Part shown: piece by piece, positions 33,076 to 41,836 of the stretch
Numbering within the stretch: position 1 is the stretch's first letter
Layout: the number at the start of each line of letters is the position of its first letter
Assembly (NCBI RefSeq): GCF_001952855.1
Contig: NZ_LPNO01000046.1
Coordinates: 10,847-74,846 of the forward strand
Length of the DNA stretch: 64,000 bases
Source: Pseudomonas sp. ATCC PTA-122608
Lineage (GTDB): Bacteria; Pseudomonadota; Gammaproteobacteria; Pseudomonadales; Pseudomonadaceae
Direction of reading: 5' to 3'
The notes under the pieces: model-generated
Seen by the model: only the letters and a program-made list of their open reading frames with translations
What the model was told of the DNA's origin: nothing
Database searches by the model: none
Made by a program: the position numbers and the translations under genes

Positions 33076-34266
33076 TCAGGCCTTGCGCCAGTTCAGAATC
33101 ACCAGCGTCAACACCCCCGCGACAATCCCCCAGAACGCCGAACCGATGGAAAACAACGTCAACCCAGACGCTGTGACCATAAAGGTGATCAACGCTGCTT
33201 CGCGTTCCTTCGGCTCATTCATGGCGATGCTCAAGCCATTGATGATCGAGCCAAACAGCGCCAGTGCCGCGATCGACAGCACCAGCTCCTTGGGCAACGC
33301 AGCGAACAACGCGGCCAATGTCGCGCCAAACACCCCGGCAATCCCGTAGAAAATCCCGCACCAGACCGCGGCGGTGTAGCGCTTGTTGCGATCTTCGTGG
33401 GCATGGGGCCCGGTGCAAATCGCCGCGCTGATGGCCGCCAGGTTGATGCCATGGGAGCCAAACGGCGCCAGCACCAGCGAGGCCAGGCCGGTGGTGGTGA
33501 TCAGGGGTGAAGCCGGCACGTTATAGCCATCGGCCCGCAGCACGGCGACCCCGGGCATGTTTTGCGAGGTCATGGCCACCACGAACAGCGGGATGCCGAT
33601 GCTGATGGTCGCGGCCAGGGAGAAGTGCGGTGTGGTCCACACCGGCGTTGCCACTTCAAGGTGGAAACCGCTGAAATCCAGCAGCCCCATCAGACCGGAC
33701 AGCGCCGTGCCGATCAGCAATGCCGCGAGCACGGCATAACGCGGCGACAGGCGCTTGATGACCAGGTAAGTGAAGAACATCCCCAGTACCAGACCGGTGC
33801 GGTGCTGCGCGGCGACGAAAATCTCGCTGCCGATCTTGAACAGAATCCCCGCCAGCAAGGCTGCCGCCAGGGAAGCCGGGATGCGCTTGACGAGTTTTTC
33901 GAAGCTGCCGGTCAACCCGCAGATCGTCACCAACACCGCACAGGTGATGTAGGCGCCGATGGCTTCGCCGTAACTCACACCGCCCAGGCTGGTGATCAAC
34001 AACGCCGCGCCCGGGGTGGACCAGGCAATGGTAATCGGCGTGCGATAGCGCAGGGACAGGCCAATGCTGCACACCGCCATGCCGATGGAAATCGCCCAGA
34101 TCCACGAGGAAATTTGCGCCGTGGTCAGGCCGGCGGCTTGGCCAGCTTGAAACATCAGCACCAGGGAACTGGTGTAGCCGGTCATCATGGCGATGAAACC
34201 GGCGACGATGGCCGAAGGCGAAGTGTCGGCCAGTGGGCGTAATCGCGCTGGGGGGACGTCTGACAT
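33076..34266 (-). CDS. benE: Benzoate/H+ symporter, BenE family
   Basis: A 396-residue inner-membrane carrier with about twelve hydrophobic helices. Family features are SAIVAGFIAMMTGYTSSLVL at the start, ITIAWSTPGAALL, MTSQNMPGVAVLRADGY and a conserved glycine-rich region. BenE proteins import benzoate or related aromatic acids. No benzoate catabolic gene is nearby; instead it diverges from a GntR-family regulator and lies next to purine catabolism genes, so the true substrate is open. Confidence 0.86.
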   Translation of the reverse strand: MSDVPPARLRPLADTSPSAIVAGFIAMMTGYTSSLVLMFQAGQAAGLTTAQISSWIWAISIGMAVCSIGLSLRYRTPITIAWSTPGAALLITSLGGVSYGEAIGAYITCAVLVTICGLTGSFEKLVKRIPASLAAALLAGILFKIGSEIFVAAQHRTGLVLGMFFTYLVIKRLSPRYAVLAALLIGTALSGLMGLLDFSGFHLEVATPVWTTPHFSLAATISIGIPLFVVAMTSQNMPGVAVLRADGYNVPASPLITTTGLASLVLAPFGSHGINLAAISAAICTGPHAHEDRNKRYTAAVWCGIFYGIAGVFGATLAALFAALPKELVLSIAALALFGSIINGLSIAMNEPKEREAALITFMVTASGLTLFSIGSAFWGIVAGVLTLVILNWRKA

Positions 34267-34296
34267 GGGTCGGTGTTCCTTTTACCGGGTTGTTTT

Positions 34297-34397
34297 TGTA
34301 GGAGCGAGCTTGCTCGCGAAGGTCGTTAACGATGACGCTGGCATCCTGAATGAATGCGGTGCTTATACGTTTTTCGCGAGCAAGCTCGCTCCTACAA
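34297..34397. repeat. REPIN upstream of benE
   Basis: TGTAGGAGCGAGCTTGCTCGCGAA and its inverted copy ending in GCTCGCTCCTACAAA flank about 50 bases. The two REPs are nearly identical, so the pair looks recent or active. Confidence 0.9.
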
Positions 34398-34494
34398 AGG
34401 AGAAAGCGTGGAATCAAGCCTAAACTCAAACGTAACGATTCATTGCAATACAGCCGGCGCCGCAAACAGCCGTACAGTGTGTTGGCGCAGTGGG

Positions 34495-34504
34495 TTGTGT
34501 ACAA
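34495..34504. promoter_or_regulatory. Candidate FadR/GntR-type operator
   Basis: TTGTGTACAA differs by one base from the perfect palindrome TTGTATACAA typical of FCD-subfamily GntR repressors. It lies about 95 bases before the divergent gntR start and 230 bases from benE. Confidence 0.35.
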
Positions 34505-34597
34505 TGTGCGCTGATTTTACGCGATACTTGCCAGCGACCCTCTGTGCCGTATTACAGTCAACGTCAATTCGCCGCCGTTCTCCCGACCCGAGTGCCC

Positions 34598-35362
34598 ATG
34601 AACGAACAGTTGCAGCCCCTCAAGAAACAACCGCGAGCCGGTAAGGCCGGTCGCAGTGGAACCCAGGACGATATCGTCTACGCGCATATCTTCGAGGCGA
34701 TCCTCGAACAACGCCTGGCGCCCGGTACCAAATTGAGTGAAGAAGCGCTGGGCGAAATTTTTGGCGTCAGCCGCACCATCATCCGCCGCGCTCTGTCGCG
34801 CCTGGCCCATGAAGGCGTGGTACTGCTGCGGCCCAATCGCGGCGCGGTAGTGGCCAGCCCGAGTGTCGAGGAAGCACGTCAGGTGTTCCTCGCCCGGCGT
34901 CTGGTGGAGCGAGCGATCACTGAATTGGCGGTACAGCATGCCACGGCCGAGCAACTGGCCGAGCTGCGGCAGATGGTCAACGACGAGCGCGACAGCTTTT
35001 CCCGGGGTGATCGCGGTGCGGGCATCCGGCTTTCTGGCGAATTCCACCTGAAACTGGCTGAGGCGGCGAAGAATGCGCCGCTGATCAGCTTCCAGCGCAG
35101 CCTGGTGTCCCAGACATCGTTGATCATCGCCCAGTACGAAAGCGGCAACCGCTCCCACTGTTCCTACGATGAGCACACCCAGTTGATCGACGCGATCGAA
35201 GCGCGGGATGCGGGTCTGGCGGTGAACCTGATGATGCATCACATGGATCACATCGACAGCAAGCTCAACCTCGATGAGGAGAGCGCTTCTGATGATCTGC
35301 ATGCGGTGTTCTCGCATTTGTTGCAGACCAAGAAGCCGGGGCGCTCTTCGGTCAAACTGTAA
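34598..35362 (+). CDS. GntR family transcriptional regulator (FCD subfamily)
   Basis: A 254-residue regulator. The N-terminal winged helix (residues ~25-90) contains IFGVSRTIIRRALSRLAHEG. The C-terminal all-helical FCD domain has the metal/ligand residues in FHLKLAEAA and HTQLIDAI, and a His-rich segment (LMMHHMDHIDS). I start at the ATG at 34598; the reading can extend 36 codons upstream but that part is not domain-like. It is convergent with guaD and divergent from benE. Control of either benE or the purine genes is plausible, and the effector is unknown. Confidence 0.88.
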   Translation: MNEQLQPLKKQPRAGKAGRSGTQDDIVYAHIFEAILEQRLAPGTKLSEEALGEIFGVSRTIIRRALSRLAHEGVVLLRPNRGAVVASPSVEEARQVFLARRLVERAITELAVQHATAEQLAELRQMVNDERDSFSRGDRGAGIRLSGEFHLKLAEAAKNAPLISFQRSLVSQTSLIIAQYESGNRSHCSYDEHTQLIDAIEARDAGLAVNLMMHHMDHIDSKLNLDEESASDDLHAVFSHLLQTKKPGRSSVKL

Positions 35363-35380
35363 TTTGCCAGGCTCACCACT

Positions 35381-35421
35381 AACAAAATGTGGGAGCGAGC
35401 AAGCCCGCTCCCACATTTGTT
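35381..35421. repeat. REP palindrome between gntR and guaD
   Basis: AACAAAATGTGGGAGCG...CGCTCCCACATTTGTT forms a long hairpin between two convergent genes and could act as a bidirectional terminator. Confidence 0.8.
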
Positions 35422-35438
35422 ATGTGGCGTCTGCTAAA

Positions 35439-36743
35439 TCAGCGTTGGTGCACGAGCTGCCCCGCCGCATACGTCTGCAACACCGCCCGGTCATCCCCCA
35501 GCGTCATCAACACAAACAACGTCTCGGCAATGTTATTGGCCTGCTTCAGGCGATAGCTGAGCAGCGGGGTGGCGTTGTAATCCAGCACCAAAAAGTCCGC
35601 GTCAGTGCCCGGCTGCAATGTGCCGATCTTGTCTTCCAATCGCAATGCCCGCGCACCGCCCAGGGTCGCGAGGTACAGCGACTTGAACGGACTCAAGCGC
35701 GCGCCTTGCAACTGCATCACTTTGTACGCTTCGTTCAAGGTTTGCAGCAGCGAGAAGCTGGTGCCGCCACCGACATCCGTACCCAGGCCCACATTCAACT
35801 TGTGCTTCTCAGCCATTGGCAGGTTGAACAACCCGCTGCCCAGGAAGAAGTTCGACGTCGGGCAGAATGCGACTGCCGACCCGGCTTCCGCCAACCGCGC
35901 GCACTCGTCATCGCACAGGTGCACACCGTGGGCGAACACCGAGCGCTCACCCAGCAGTTTGTAATGGTCGTACACGTCCAGGTAGCCCTTGCGCTCCGGG
36001 AACAGTTCTTTCACCCACTCCACTTCCTGCAGGTTTTCACTGATGTGGGTCTGCATGTACAGGTCCGGGTATTCCCCCAGCAGCTGCCCGGCGAGGGTCA
36101 GTTGTTCAGGCGTACTGGTCGGTGCGAAACGTGGCGTGACCGCGTAGTGCAAACGGCCCTTGCCGTGCCAGCGCTCGATCAGCGCCTTGCTTTCCTGGTA
36201 GCCGGACTCGGCGGTGTCGGTCAGATAGTCCGGCGCGTTGCGGTCCATCATCACCTTGCCGGCGATCATCCGCAGGTCGAGCTTCTCGGCCGCTTCAAAA
36301 AACGAGTTCACTGACTGCGGGTGCACGCTGCCGAATACCAGGGCGGTGGTGGTGCCGTTGCGCAGCAGTTCCTTGATGAAAATGTCCGCGACTTCTTCAG
36401 CGTGGGCCTTGTCGGCGAACTGGCTTTCACACGGGAAGGTGTAGGTGTTGAGCCAGTCCAGCAACTGCTCGCCATAGGCACCGACCATGCCGGTTTGCGG
36501 CAGGTGAATGTGAGTGTCGATCAGGCCGGGGGTGATCAGAGCGTCCTGGTAATGGGTGACTTCGATGTCAGCGGGCAGGGTAGCGAGCAATTCGCTGGCG
36601 TGGCCCAGGGCGCTGATCTGGCCGTTGTCGATCACCAGCAGGCCGTCTTCGAAATACTCGTAGGAGGCTTCGATCCCTACTTCGGCAGGGTCGGCGATGC
36701 TGTGCAAAATGGCGGCACGGTAGGCTTTGCGAGTCAAAGGCAT
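35439..36743 (-). CDS. guaD: Guanine deaminase
   Basis: A 434-residue amidohydrolase that deaminates guanine to xanthine, feeding xanthine dehydrogenase encoded upstream. Metal-site motifs: DTHIHLPQTG with the HxH pair, a Glu/His segment in MQTHISENLQEVEW, VFAHGVHL and the Asp in GTDVGGGT. The ATG at 36743 gives the family N-terminus MPLTRKAYRAAI. It begins seven bases after the xdhC stop and is the last gene of xdhA-xdhB-xdhC-guaD. Confidence 0.94.
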   Translation of the reverse strand: MPLTRKAYRAAILHSIADPAEVGIEASYEYFEDGLLVIDNGQISALGHASELLATLPADIEVTHYQDALITPGLIDTHIHLPQTGMVGAYGEQLLDWLNTYTFPCESQFADKAHAEEVADIFIKELLRNGTTTALVFGSVHPQSVNSFFEAAEKLDLRMIAGKVMMDRNAPDYLTDTAESGYQESKALIERWHGKGRLHYAVTPRFAPTSTPEQLTLAGQLLGEYPDLYMQTHISENLQEVEWVKELFPERKGYLDVYDHYKLLGERSVFAHGVHLCDDECARLAEAGSAVAFCPTSNFFLGSGLFNLPMAEKHKLNVGLGTDVGGGTSFSLLQTLNEAYKVMQLQGARLSPFKSLYLATLGGARALRLEDKIGTLQPGTDADFLVLDYNATPLLSYRLKQANNIAETLFVLMTLGDDRAVLQTYAAGQLVHQR

Positions 36744-36750
36744 GGTCGTC

Positions 36751-37593
36751 TCAGTTAGTCGCTTGGCTGCGGCGTGAAGCCGGCAGCAGTTTGGCAATGG
36801 GTTCGGCGCTCGCAGTGTGCTGGCCGAAATTGGCGTTATAGGTGGCGATGATTTCGCCGGCGATGGAGATGGCGATTTCAACAGGCAGTTTGCCTTTGAC
36901 CTCAGTCAGCCCCATCGGGCAATGCATGCGTTGCAGTTGCGCGGTGTCGAAACCGCGATCCCGCAGGCGGTGTTCGAACTTGACGCGCTTGGTCTTCGAA
37001 CCGATCAGGCCGAAGTAGGTGAAGTCATTGCGCTTGAGCAGGGCGGCGGTCAGCTCCAGGTCCAGTGCGTGGTTGTGGGTCATGACGATGCAGTAACTGC
37101 CCACAGGCAAGTGGTCGATTTCATCCACCGGCTCTTCGCTGACGATTTTACGCACGCCTTGGGGGATGTGTTCCGGGAATTCCTGTTCCCGGGAATCGAT
37201 CCAGCGCACCCGGCACGGCAGGCTGGCCAGCAACGGCACCAGCGCGCGGCCCACATGGCCGGCGCCGAACACTGCGATCTGCGCCTGCACCTGGCCCATC
37301 GGTTCAAACAACAATACCGTCACGCCGCCGCAGCACTGGCCCAGGCTGGCGCCGAGGCTGAAGCGCTCCAGGTGCGTGTTCTGCTGGCCGCGCACAAGCA
37401 TGTCCCGGGCGATCTGCATGGCCTTGTATTCCAGGTGCCCGCCACCGATGGTGTCGAACGTCTGGGCGGCACTGATGACCATCTTCGAGCCGGCATTGCG
37501 CGGCGTGGAGCCGAGCTCTTCGATGATGGTCACCAGCACGCAGGGTTCACCCTGGTTCTGCAGGTCGGCGAGGGCGCTGATCCAGTTGTTCAT
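36751..37593 (-). CDS. xdhC: Xanthine dehydrogenase accessory protein XdhC
   Basis: A 280-residue chaperone that sulfurates and inserts the molybdenum cofactor into xanthine dehydrogenase. The N-terminal XdhC/CoxI domain has GGGHLEYKAMQIAR and GQCCGGV; the C-terminal Rossmann domain has FGAGHVGRALVPLLA. It is separated from xdhB by 122 bases that contain a REPIN. Confidence 0.93.
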   Translation of the reverse strand: MNNWISALADLQNQGEPCVLVTIIEELGSTPRNAGSKMVISAAQTFDTIGGGHLEYKAMQIARDMLVRGQQNTHLERFSLGASLGQCCGGVTVLLFEPMGQVQAQIAVFGAGHVGRALVPLLASLPCRVRWIDSREQEFPEHIPQGVRKIVSEEPVDEIDHLPVGSYCIVMTHNHALDLELTAALLKRNDFTYFGLIGSKTKRVKFEHRLRDRGFDTAQLQRMHCPMGLTEVKGKLPVEIAISIAGEIIATYNANFGQHTASAEPIAKLLPASRRSQATN

Positions 37594-37627
37594 GTTTACC
37601 TCAGCATCTCTGTTGTCAGTTCGACCG

Positions 37628-37703
37628 CCTTCGCGAGCAAGCCCGCTCCCACATTTTGATTTGTGAACACATTCAAATGTGGGAGCGGGCTTGCTCGCGA
37701 AGG
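37628..37703. repeat. REPIN inside the xdh operon (xdhB-xdhC gap)
   Basis: CCTTCGCGAGCAAGCCCGCTCCCACA and its inverted copy TGTGGGAGCGGGCTTGCTCGCGAAGG are separated by about 24 bases. It would form a strong hairpin in the operon mRNA between xdhB and xdhC. Confidence 0.92.
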
Positions 37704-37715
37704 CAGCGCCTCGGT

Positions 37716-40115
37716 CTAGAGCGAAGCCAACTCGGTTTCAGTTTCCACAGCTTTTGCAGCGGTCAGTTGGCGCATCTGCTCACACCCCCACAACACCCGC
37801 TCCGGCGTCGCCGGTGCATCAATCTTCGGCTGATGACGATAGTCGCCCAGGCTCGCCACGGCATCCTTGATCGCACACCACGAGGCGATGCCGAGCATGA
37901 ACGGCGGCTCGCCCACGGCCTTGGAATGGAACACGGTGTCTTCCGGGTTCTTGCGGTTTTCCACCAGTTTCACCCGCAGGTCCAGCGGCATGTCGGCGAC
38001 GGCCGGGATCTTGTAGCTGGCCGGGCCGTTGGTCATCAGCTTGCCTTTGTTATTCCAGACAAGCTCTTCCATGGTCAGCCAGCCCATGCCCTGGATGAAG
38101 CCGCCTTCGACCTGGCCGATGTCGATGGCCGGGTTCAGCGAGGCGCCCACGTCGTGCAGGATGTCGGTGCGCAGCATTTTGTATTCGCCGGTCAGCGTGT
38201 CGACGATCACTTCGCAACAGGCCGCGCCGAACGCGAAGTAGTAGAACGGCCGGCCACGCGCCTGGCTGCGGTCGTAGAAGATTTTCGGGGTCTTGTAGAA
38301 GCCGGTGCTCGACAGTGAAACCTGGGCGAAATACGCCTGCTGGATCAGCGCTTCAAACGTCAGGATGTGATCGCGAACCCGCACATGCCCGTTGTGGAAT
38401 TCAACGTCGGCCTCGCTGACTTCATACTTGCGCGCGGCAAATTCCACCAGGCGCTGCTTGATGGTTTCGGCGGCATTCTGCGCGGCCTTGCCGTTCAAGT
38501 CGGCGCCGCTGGAAGCCGCCGTCGGCGAGGTGTTCGGCACCTTGTCGGTGTTGGTGGCGGTGATCTGTACGCGGTCGATTTCTACCTGGAAGATCTCGGC
38601 CACCACCTGCGCGACCTTGATGTTCAAGCCCTGGCCCATTTCGGTGCCGCCGTGGTTCAGGTGGATGCTGCCGTCGGTGTAGATGTGGATCAGCGCACCG
38701 GCCTGGTTGAGGAAGCTGGCGGTGAAGGAAATCCCGAATTTCACCGGCGTCAGCGCCAGGCCTTTTTTCAGGATCGGGCTGTTGGCGTTGTAGCGACGGA
38801 TCGCTTCGCGGCGCTCGAAATACTGGCTGCTTTGTTCCAGTTCGGCGGTCATCTCTTCGAGCATGTTGTGCTCGACGGTCTGGTAATAGTGGGTGACGTT
38901 GCGCTCGGTCTTGCCGTAGTAGTTGGCCTTGCGCACGGCCAGCGGGTCGAGGGCCAGATGCCGGGCAATCGCGTCCATCACTTCCTCGATGGCGACCATG
39001 CCTTGGGGGCCGCCGAAGCCACGATAAGCCGTGTTGGACGCGGTGTTGGTCTTGCAGCGGTGGCCGTTGACCGTGGCGTCGCCCAGGTAATACGAGTTGT
39101 CGGAGTGGAACATCGCACGGTCGACAATCGAGTTCGACAGGTCCGGTGAGCAACCGCAGTTGCCCGCCAGTTCCAGATTGATACCGTGCAGGCGGCCGGT
39201 GTCGTCGAAGCCCACGTCGTACTCGATATAGAACGGGTGGCGCTTGCCGGTCGTCAGCATGTCTTCCACGCGCGGCAGGCGCATTTTGGTCGGCTGGCCG
39301 GTGAGGCGCGCGACCACCGCACACAGGCATGCCGGGCTGGCGGCCTGGGTTTCCTTGCCGCCAAAACCACCGCCCATGCGGCGCATGTCGACCACGATTT
39401 TGTTCATCGATACGTCGAGTACTTCGGCCACCAGCTTCTGTACTTCGGTGGGGTTTTGCGTGGAGCAGTAGACGATCATGCCGCCGTCTTCGGTGGGCAT
39501 TACCGAGGAGATCTGGGTTTCCAGGTAGAAGTGTTCCTGGCCGCCGATGTGCAGGGTGCCCTGGATGCGATTTTTTGCCGTCGCCAGCGCGCCCGCCGAA
39601 TCACCGCGTTGGTGGGTGTGGCTGTCCAGCACAAAATGCTTTTTGCGAAACGCCTCGACCACGTCCAGCACCGGCTCGAGGTCTTCGTATTCGATCACGG
39701 CAGCCATCGCGGCTTTGCGTGCGGTTTCCAGGTCGCGGGCGGCAACGGCCAGCACTACCTGGCCGACGAACTGCACGGTGTCGATGGCCAGCAACGGGTC
39801 GCCGGGCATCAACGGGCCGATGTCTTTCAGGCCCGGCACGTCTTCGTGGGTGATGACGATGCGCACGCCTTCAAAGGCGTAGCAGGGCGCAGTGTCGATG
39901 CTGATGATCTTCGCGTGGGCGCGGTCCGACATGCGTGCGTACAGGTGCAACTGGTTCGGAAACTCCAGGCGGTCATCGATGTACTGCGCCTCGCCCGAGA
40001 CGTGCTTGGCGGCGCTGTCGTGCTTGACGCTGCGACCGACTCCGCTGGTCAGGTCCTTGGCGAACAGTTCGGCGAGTTCGGCCTGGGATTTTTCCACGGC
40101 ATGATGGTTAGACAT
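37716..40115 (-). CDS. xdhB: Xanthine dehydrogenase, molybdopterin-binding subunit
   Basis: A 799-residue catalytic subunit oxidising hypoxanthine and xanthine to urate. It has the aldehyde oxidase/xanthine dehydrogenase a/b hammerhead domain (residues ~25-140) and Mo-cofactor motifs GGGFGGKETQ, GTEMGQGLNIK and SSGADLNGKAAQ. The catalytic Glu is in VGEPPFMLG near the C-terminus. The ATG overlaps the xdhA stop by eight bases, indicating translational coupling in the order xdhA-xdhB. Confidence 0.95.
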   Translation of the reverse strand: MSNHHAVEKSQAELAELFAKDLTSGVGRSVKHDSAAKHVSGEAQYIDDRLEFPNQLHLYARMSDRAHAKIISIDTAPCYAFEGVRIVITHEDVPGLKDIGPLMPGDPLLAIDTVQFVGQVVLAVAARDLETARKAAMAAVIEYEDLEPVLDVVEAFRKKHFVLDSHTHQRGDSAGALATAKNRIQGTLHIGGQEHFYLETQISSVMPTEDGGMIVYCSTQNPTEVQKLVAEVLDVSMNKIVVDMRRMGGGFGGKETQAASPACLCAVVARLTGQPTKMRLPRVEDMLTTGKRHPFYIEYDVGFDDTGRLHGINLELAGNCGCSPDLSNSIVDRAMFHSDNSYYLGDATVNGHRCKTNTASNTAYRGFGGPQGMVAIEEVMDAIARHLALDPLAVRKANYYGKTERNVTHYYQTVEHNMLEEMTAELEQSSQYFERREAIRRYNANSPILKKGLALTPVKFGISFTASFLNQAGALIHIYTDGSIHLNHGGTEMGQGLNIKVAQVVAEIFQVEIDRVQITATNTDKVPNTSPTAASSGADLNGKAAQNAAETIKQRLVEFAARKYEVSEADVEFHNGHVRVRDHILTFEALIQQAYFAQVSLSSTGFYKTPKIFYDRSQARGRPFYYFAFGAACCEVIVDTLTGEYKMLRTDILHDVGASLNPAIDIGQVEGGFIQGMGWLTMEELVWNNKGKLMTNGPASYKIPAVADMPLDLRVKLVENRKNPEDTVFHSKAVGEPPFMLGIASWCAIKDAVASLGDYRHQPKIDAPATPERVLWGCEQMRQLTAAKAVETETELASL

Positions 40116-41556
40116 AAGCGGTCACCCGAGTCTCGATGTGCGGCGTTTGCAGTTCGATGAAGTATTTGCGCAGCAGGTTTTGTGCGCTGAGCAGGCGGTA
40201 TTCCTTGCTGGCGCGGAAGTCCGACAGCGGGGTGAAATCTTCGGCCAGCGCGGCGCAGGCTTTTTCCACGGTGGCGGAATTCCAGGTGGCGCCGTTCAGC
40301 GCAGCTTCGCAGCTTTTCGCACGTTTTGGGGTGGCAGCCATGCCACCGAACGCCACGCGGGCATCGGCGATCACGCCGTTATCAATCTTCAGGTTGAAGG
40401 CGGCGCAGACGGCGGAAATGTCATCGTCCAGACGCTTGGACACCTTGTAGGCACGGAACAGCGGCACGCCTTTGGGCACGATGATTTTTTCGATGAATTC
40501 GCTGTCCTGGCGGGCAGTGACACGGTAGTCGATGAAGTAGTCTTCCAGCGCCAGGGTGCGGCGGGTGTTGCCTTTGCACAGTACGATCTGCGCACCGAGG
40601 GCGATCAGCAGTGGCGGCGAATCACCGATGGGCGACGCGTTGCCGATATTGCCGCCCAGGGTGCCCTGGTTGCGGATCTGCAACGAGGCGAAGCGGTGAA
40701 GCAATTCGCCGAAGTCCGGGTATTCGTTGTTGAGTGCGGTGTAGCAGTCGGAGAGGGAAGTGGCGGCGCCGATTTCCAGGCGGTCGTCGAAGCTTTCGAT
40801 GCGCTTCATTTCTTCGATATTGCCGACGTAGATCATCACCGGCAGCGTGCGGTGGAACTGCGTGACTTCCAGCGCCAGGTCGGTGCCGCCAGCCAACAGC
40901 CGGGCTTGTGGGTAAGCGTCGTAAAGGTCGGCCAGGTCGGCGACGGTCAACGGCACCAGGCAGCGTTTGTCGCCGCTGTTCAACTCGCCGGTTTGAGTCG
41001 GCGCGATGGATTTCAGGCGGGCGATGGTTTCGGCCTGGCGACTGTCGAACTGGTCCTGGGGCTTGTTGCAGCAGGCCTGTTCGGCGGCGGCGAGAATCGG
41101 GCGATAACCGGTGCAGCGACAGAGGTTGCCGGCCAGGGCTTCATGGGCTTTCTGGCTGTCGGGCGCGTCGCTGTTCTTTTGCAGGGCGAACAGCGACATC
41201 ACAAAGCCCGGGGTGCAGAAGCCGCATTGCGAACCGTGGCACTCCACCATGGCTTGTTGCACGCTGTGCAGTTGGCCCTGGTGCTTGAGGTCTTCGACGC
41301 TGATCAGTTGCTTGCCGTGCAGGGACGAGACAAAGGTCAGGCACGAGTTGAGGCTGCGATAGCGAATCTGCTCCGCGCCTTGATCGTCGGTGTGCAGCTC
41401 GCCGACCACCACGGTACAGGCGCCACAGTCGCCGCTGGCGCAGCCTTCCTTGGTACCGGATTTGCCCAGGTGCTCACGCAAATAGTTGAGCACAGTCAGG
41501 TTCGGGTCCAGGGCGTGCTCACTACGGAGTTCCTGGTTGAGTAAAAACTGGATCAC
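40108..41556 (-). CDS. xdhA: Xanthine dehydrogenase, iron-sulfur/FAD subunit
   Basis: A 482-residue electron-transfer subunit. The N-terminal plant-type [2Fe-2S] cluster motif is CASGDCGACTVVV, the second cluster CGFCTPGF and CRCTGYRPI, and the FAD domain has LLAGGTDLALEV and GTLGGNIGNASPIGDSPP. It is the first gene of the purine operon. The 280-base gap upstream contains paired TGAC-N6-GTCA palindromes 60-96 bases before the start and leads to a divergent GntR gene. Confidence 0.95.
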   Translation of the reverse strand: MIQFLLNQELRSEHALDPNLTVLNYLREHLGKSGTKEGCASGDCGACTVVVGELHTDDQGAEQIRYRSLNSCLTFVSSLHGKQLISVEDLKHQGQLHSVQQAMVECHGSQCGFCTPGFVMSLFALQKNSDAPDSQKAHEALAGNLCRCTGYRPILAAAEQACCNKPQDQFDSRQAETIARLKSIAPTQTGELNSGDKRCLVPLTVADLADLYDAYPQARLLAGGTDLALEVTQFHRTLPVMIYVGNIEEMKRIESFDDRLEIGAATSLSDCYTALNNEYPDFGELLHRFASLQIRNQGTLGGNIGNASPIGDSPPLLIALGAQIVLCKGNTRRTLALEDYFIDYRVTARQDSEFIEKIIVPKGVPLFRAYKVSKRLDDDISAVCAAFNLKIDNGVIADARVAFGGMAATPKRAKSCEAALNGATWNSATVEKACAALAEDFTPLSDFRASKEYRLLSAQNLLRKYFIELQTPHIETRVTAYV

Positions 41557-41615
41557 GGAAGGCCTCGCAGACTCATTATTGTTGTTAACCGCTTTGCGCC
41601 GAATCTAGTCATGTC

Positions 41616-41652
41616 TGACTTTTCGGTCAACGATTTTCTGACCTAAGGGTCA
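41616..41652. promoter_or_regulatory. Tandem palindromic operators (TGAC-N6-GTCA x2) upstream of xdhA
   Basis: TGACTTTTCGGTCA at 41616-41629 and TGACCTAAGGGTCA at 41639-41652 have centres 23 bases apart, about two helical turns, so two dimers could bind one DNA face. They lie between xdhA and a divergent GntR gene, the usual position for such operators. A further inverted repeat, GGTCCAG...CTGGAACC, is at 41683-41701. Confidence 0.6.
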
Positions 41653-41836
41653 AGAAAATGCGATTTCAACATCCTTAATTATGGTCCAGTTCTCTGGAAC
41701 CGCCGTTTTTGGGGGCTTCTGGACTTTAACGGCTGCTTATTTCATGCCAAATTCGTGCTTGTGGGCCGTACGCCATCAACCGGCAAGTGCGCTACACTGC
41801 CGCGCTTGTACCGATAGAAGATTTTGAAGGGAAAAC

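Larger units (their letters stand above)
34267..34597. other. Intergenic region between benE and the divergent gntR gene
   Basis: It holds a REPIN at 34297-34397, 30 bases upstream of benE, and then about 200 lower-GC bases with a candidate operator at 34495-34504. No gene was accepted; short readings inside the REPIN are repeat-encoded. The benE promoter must read through or start within the REPIN side. Confidence 0.5.
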
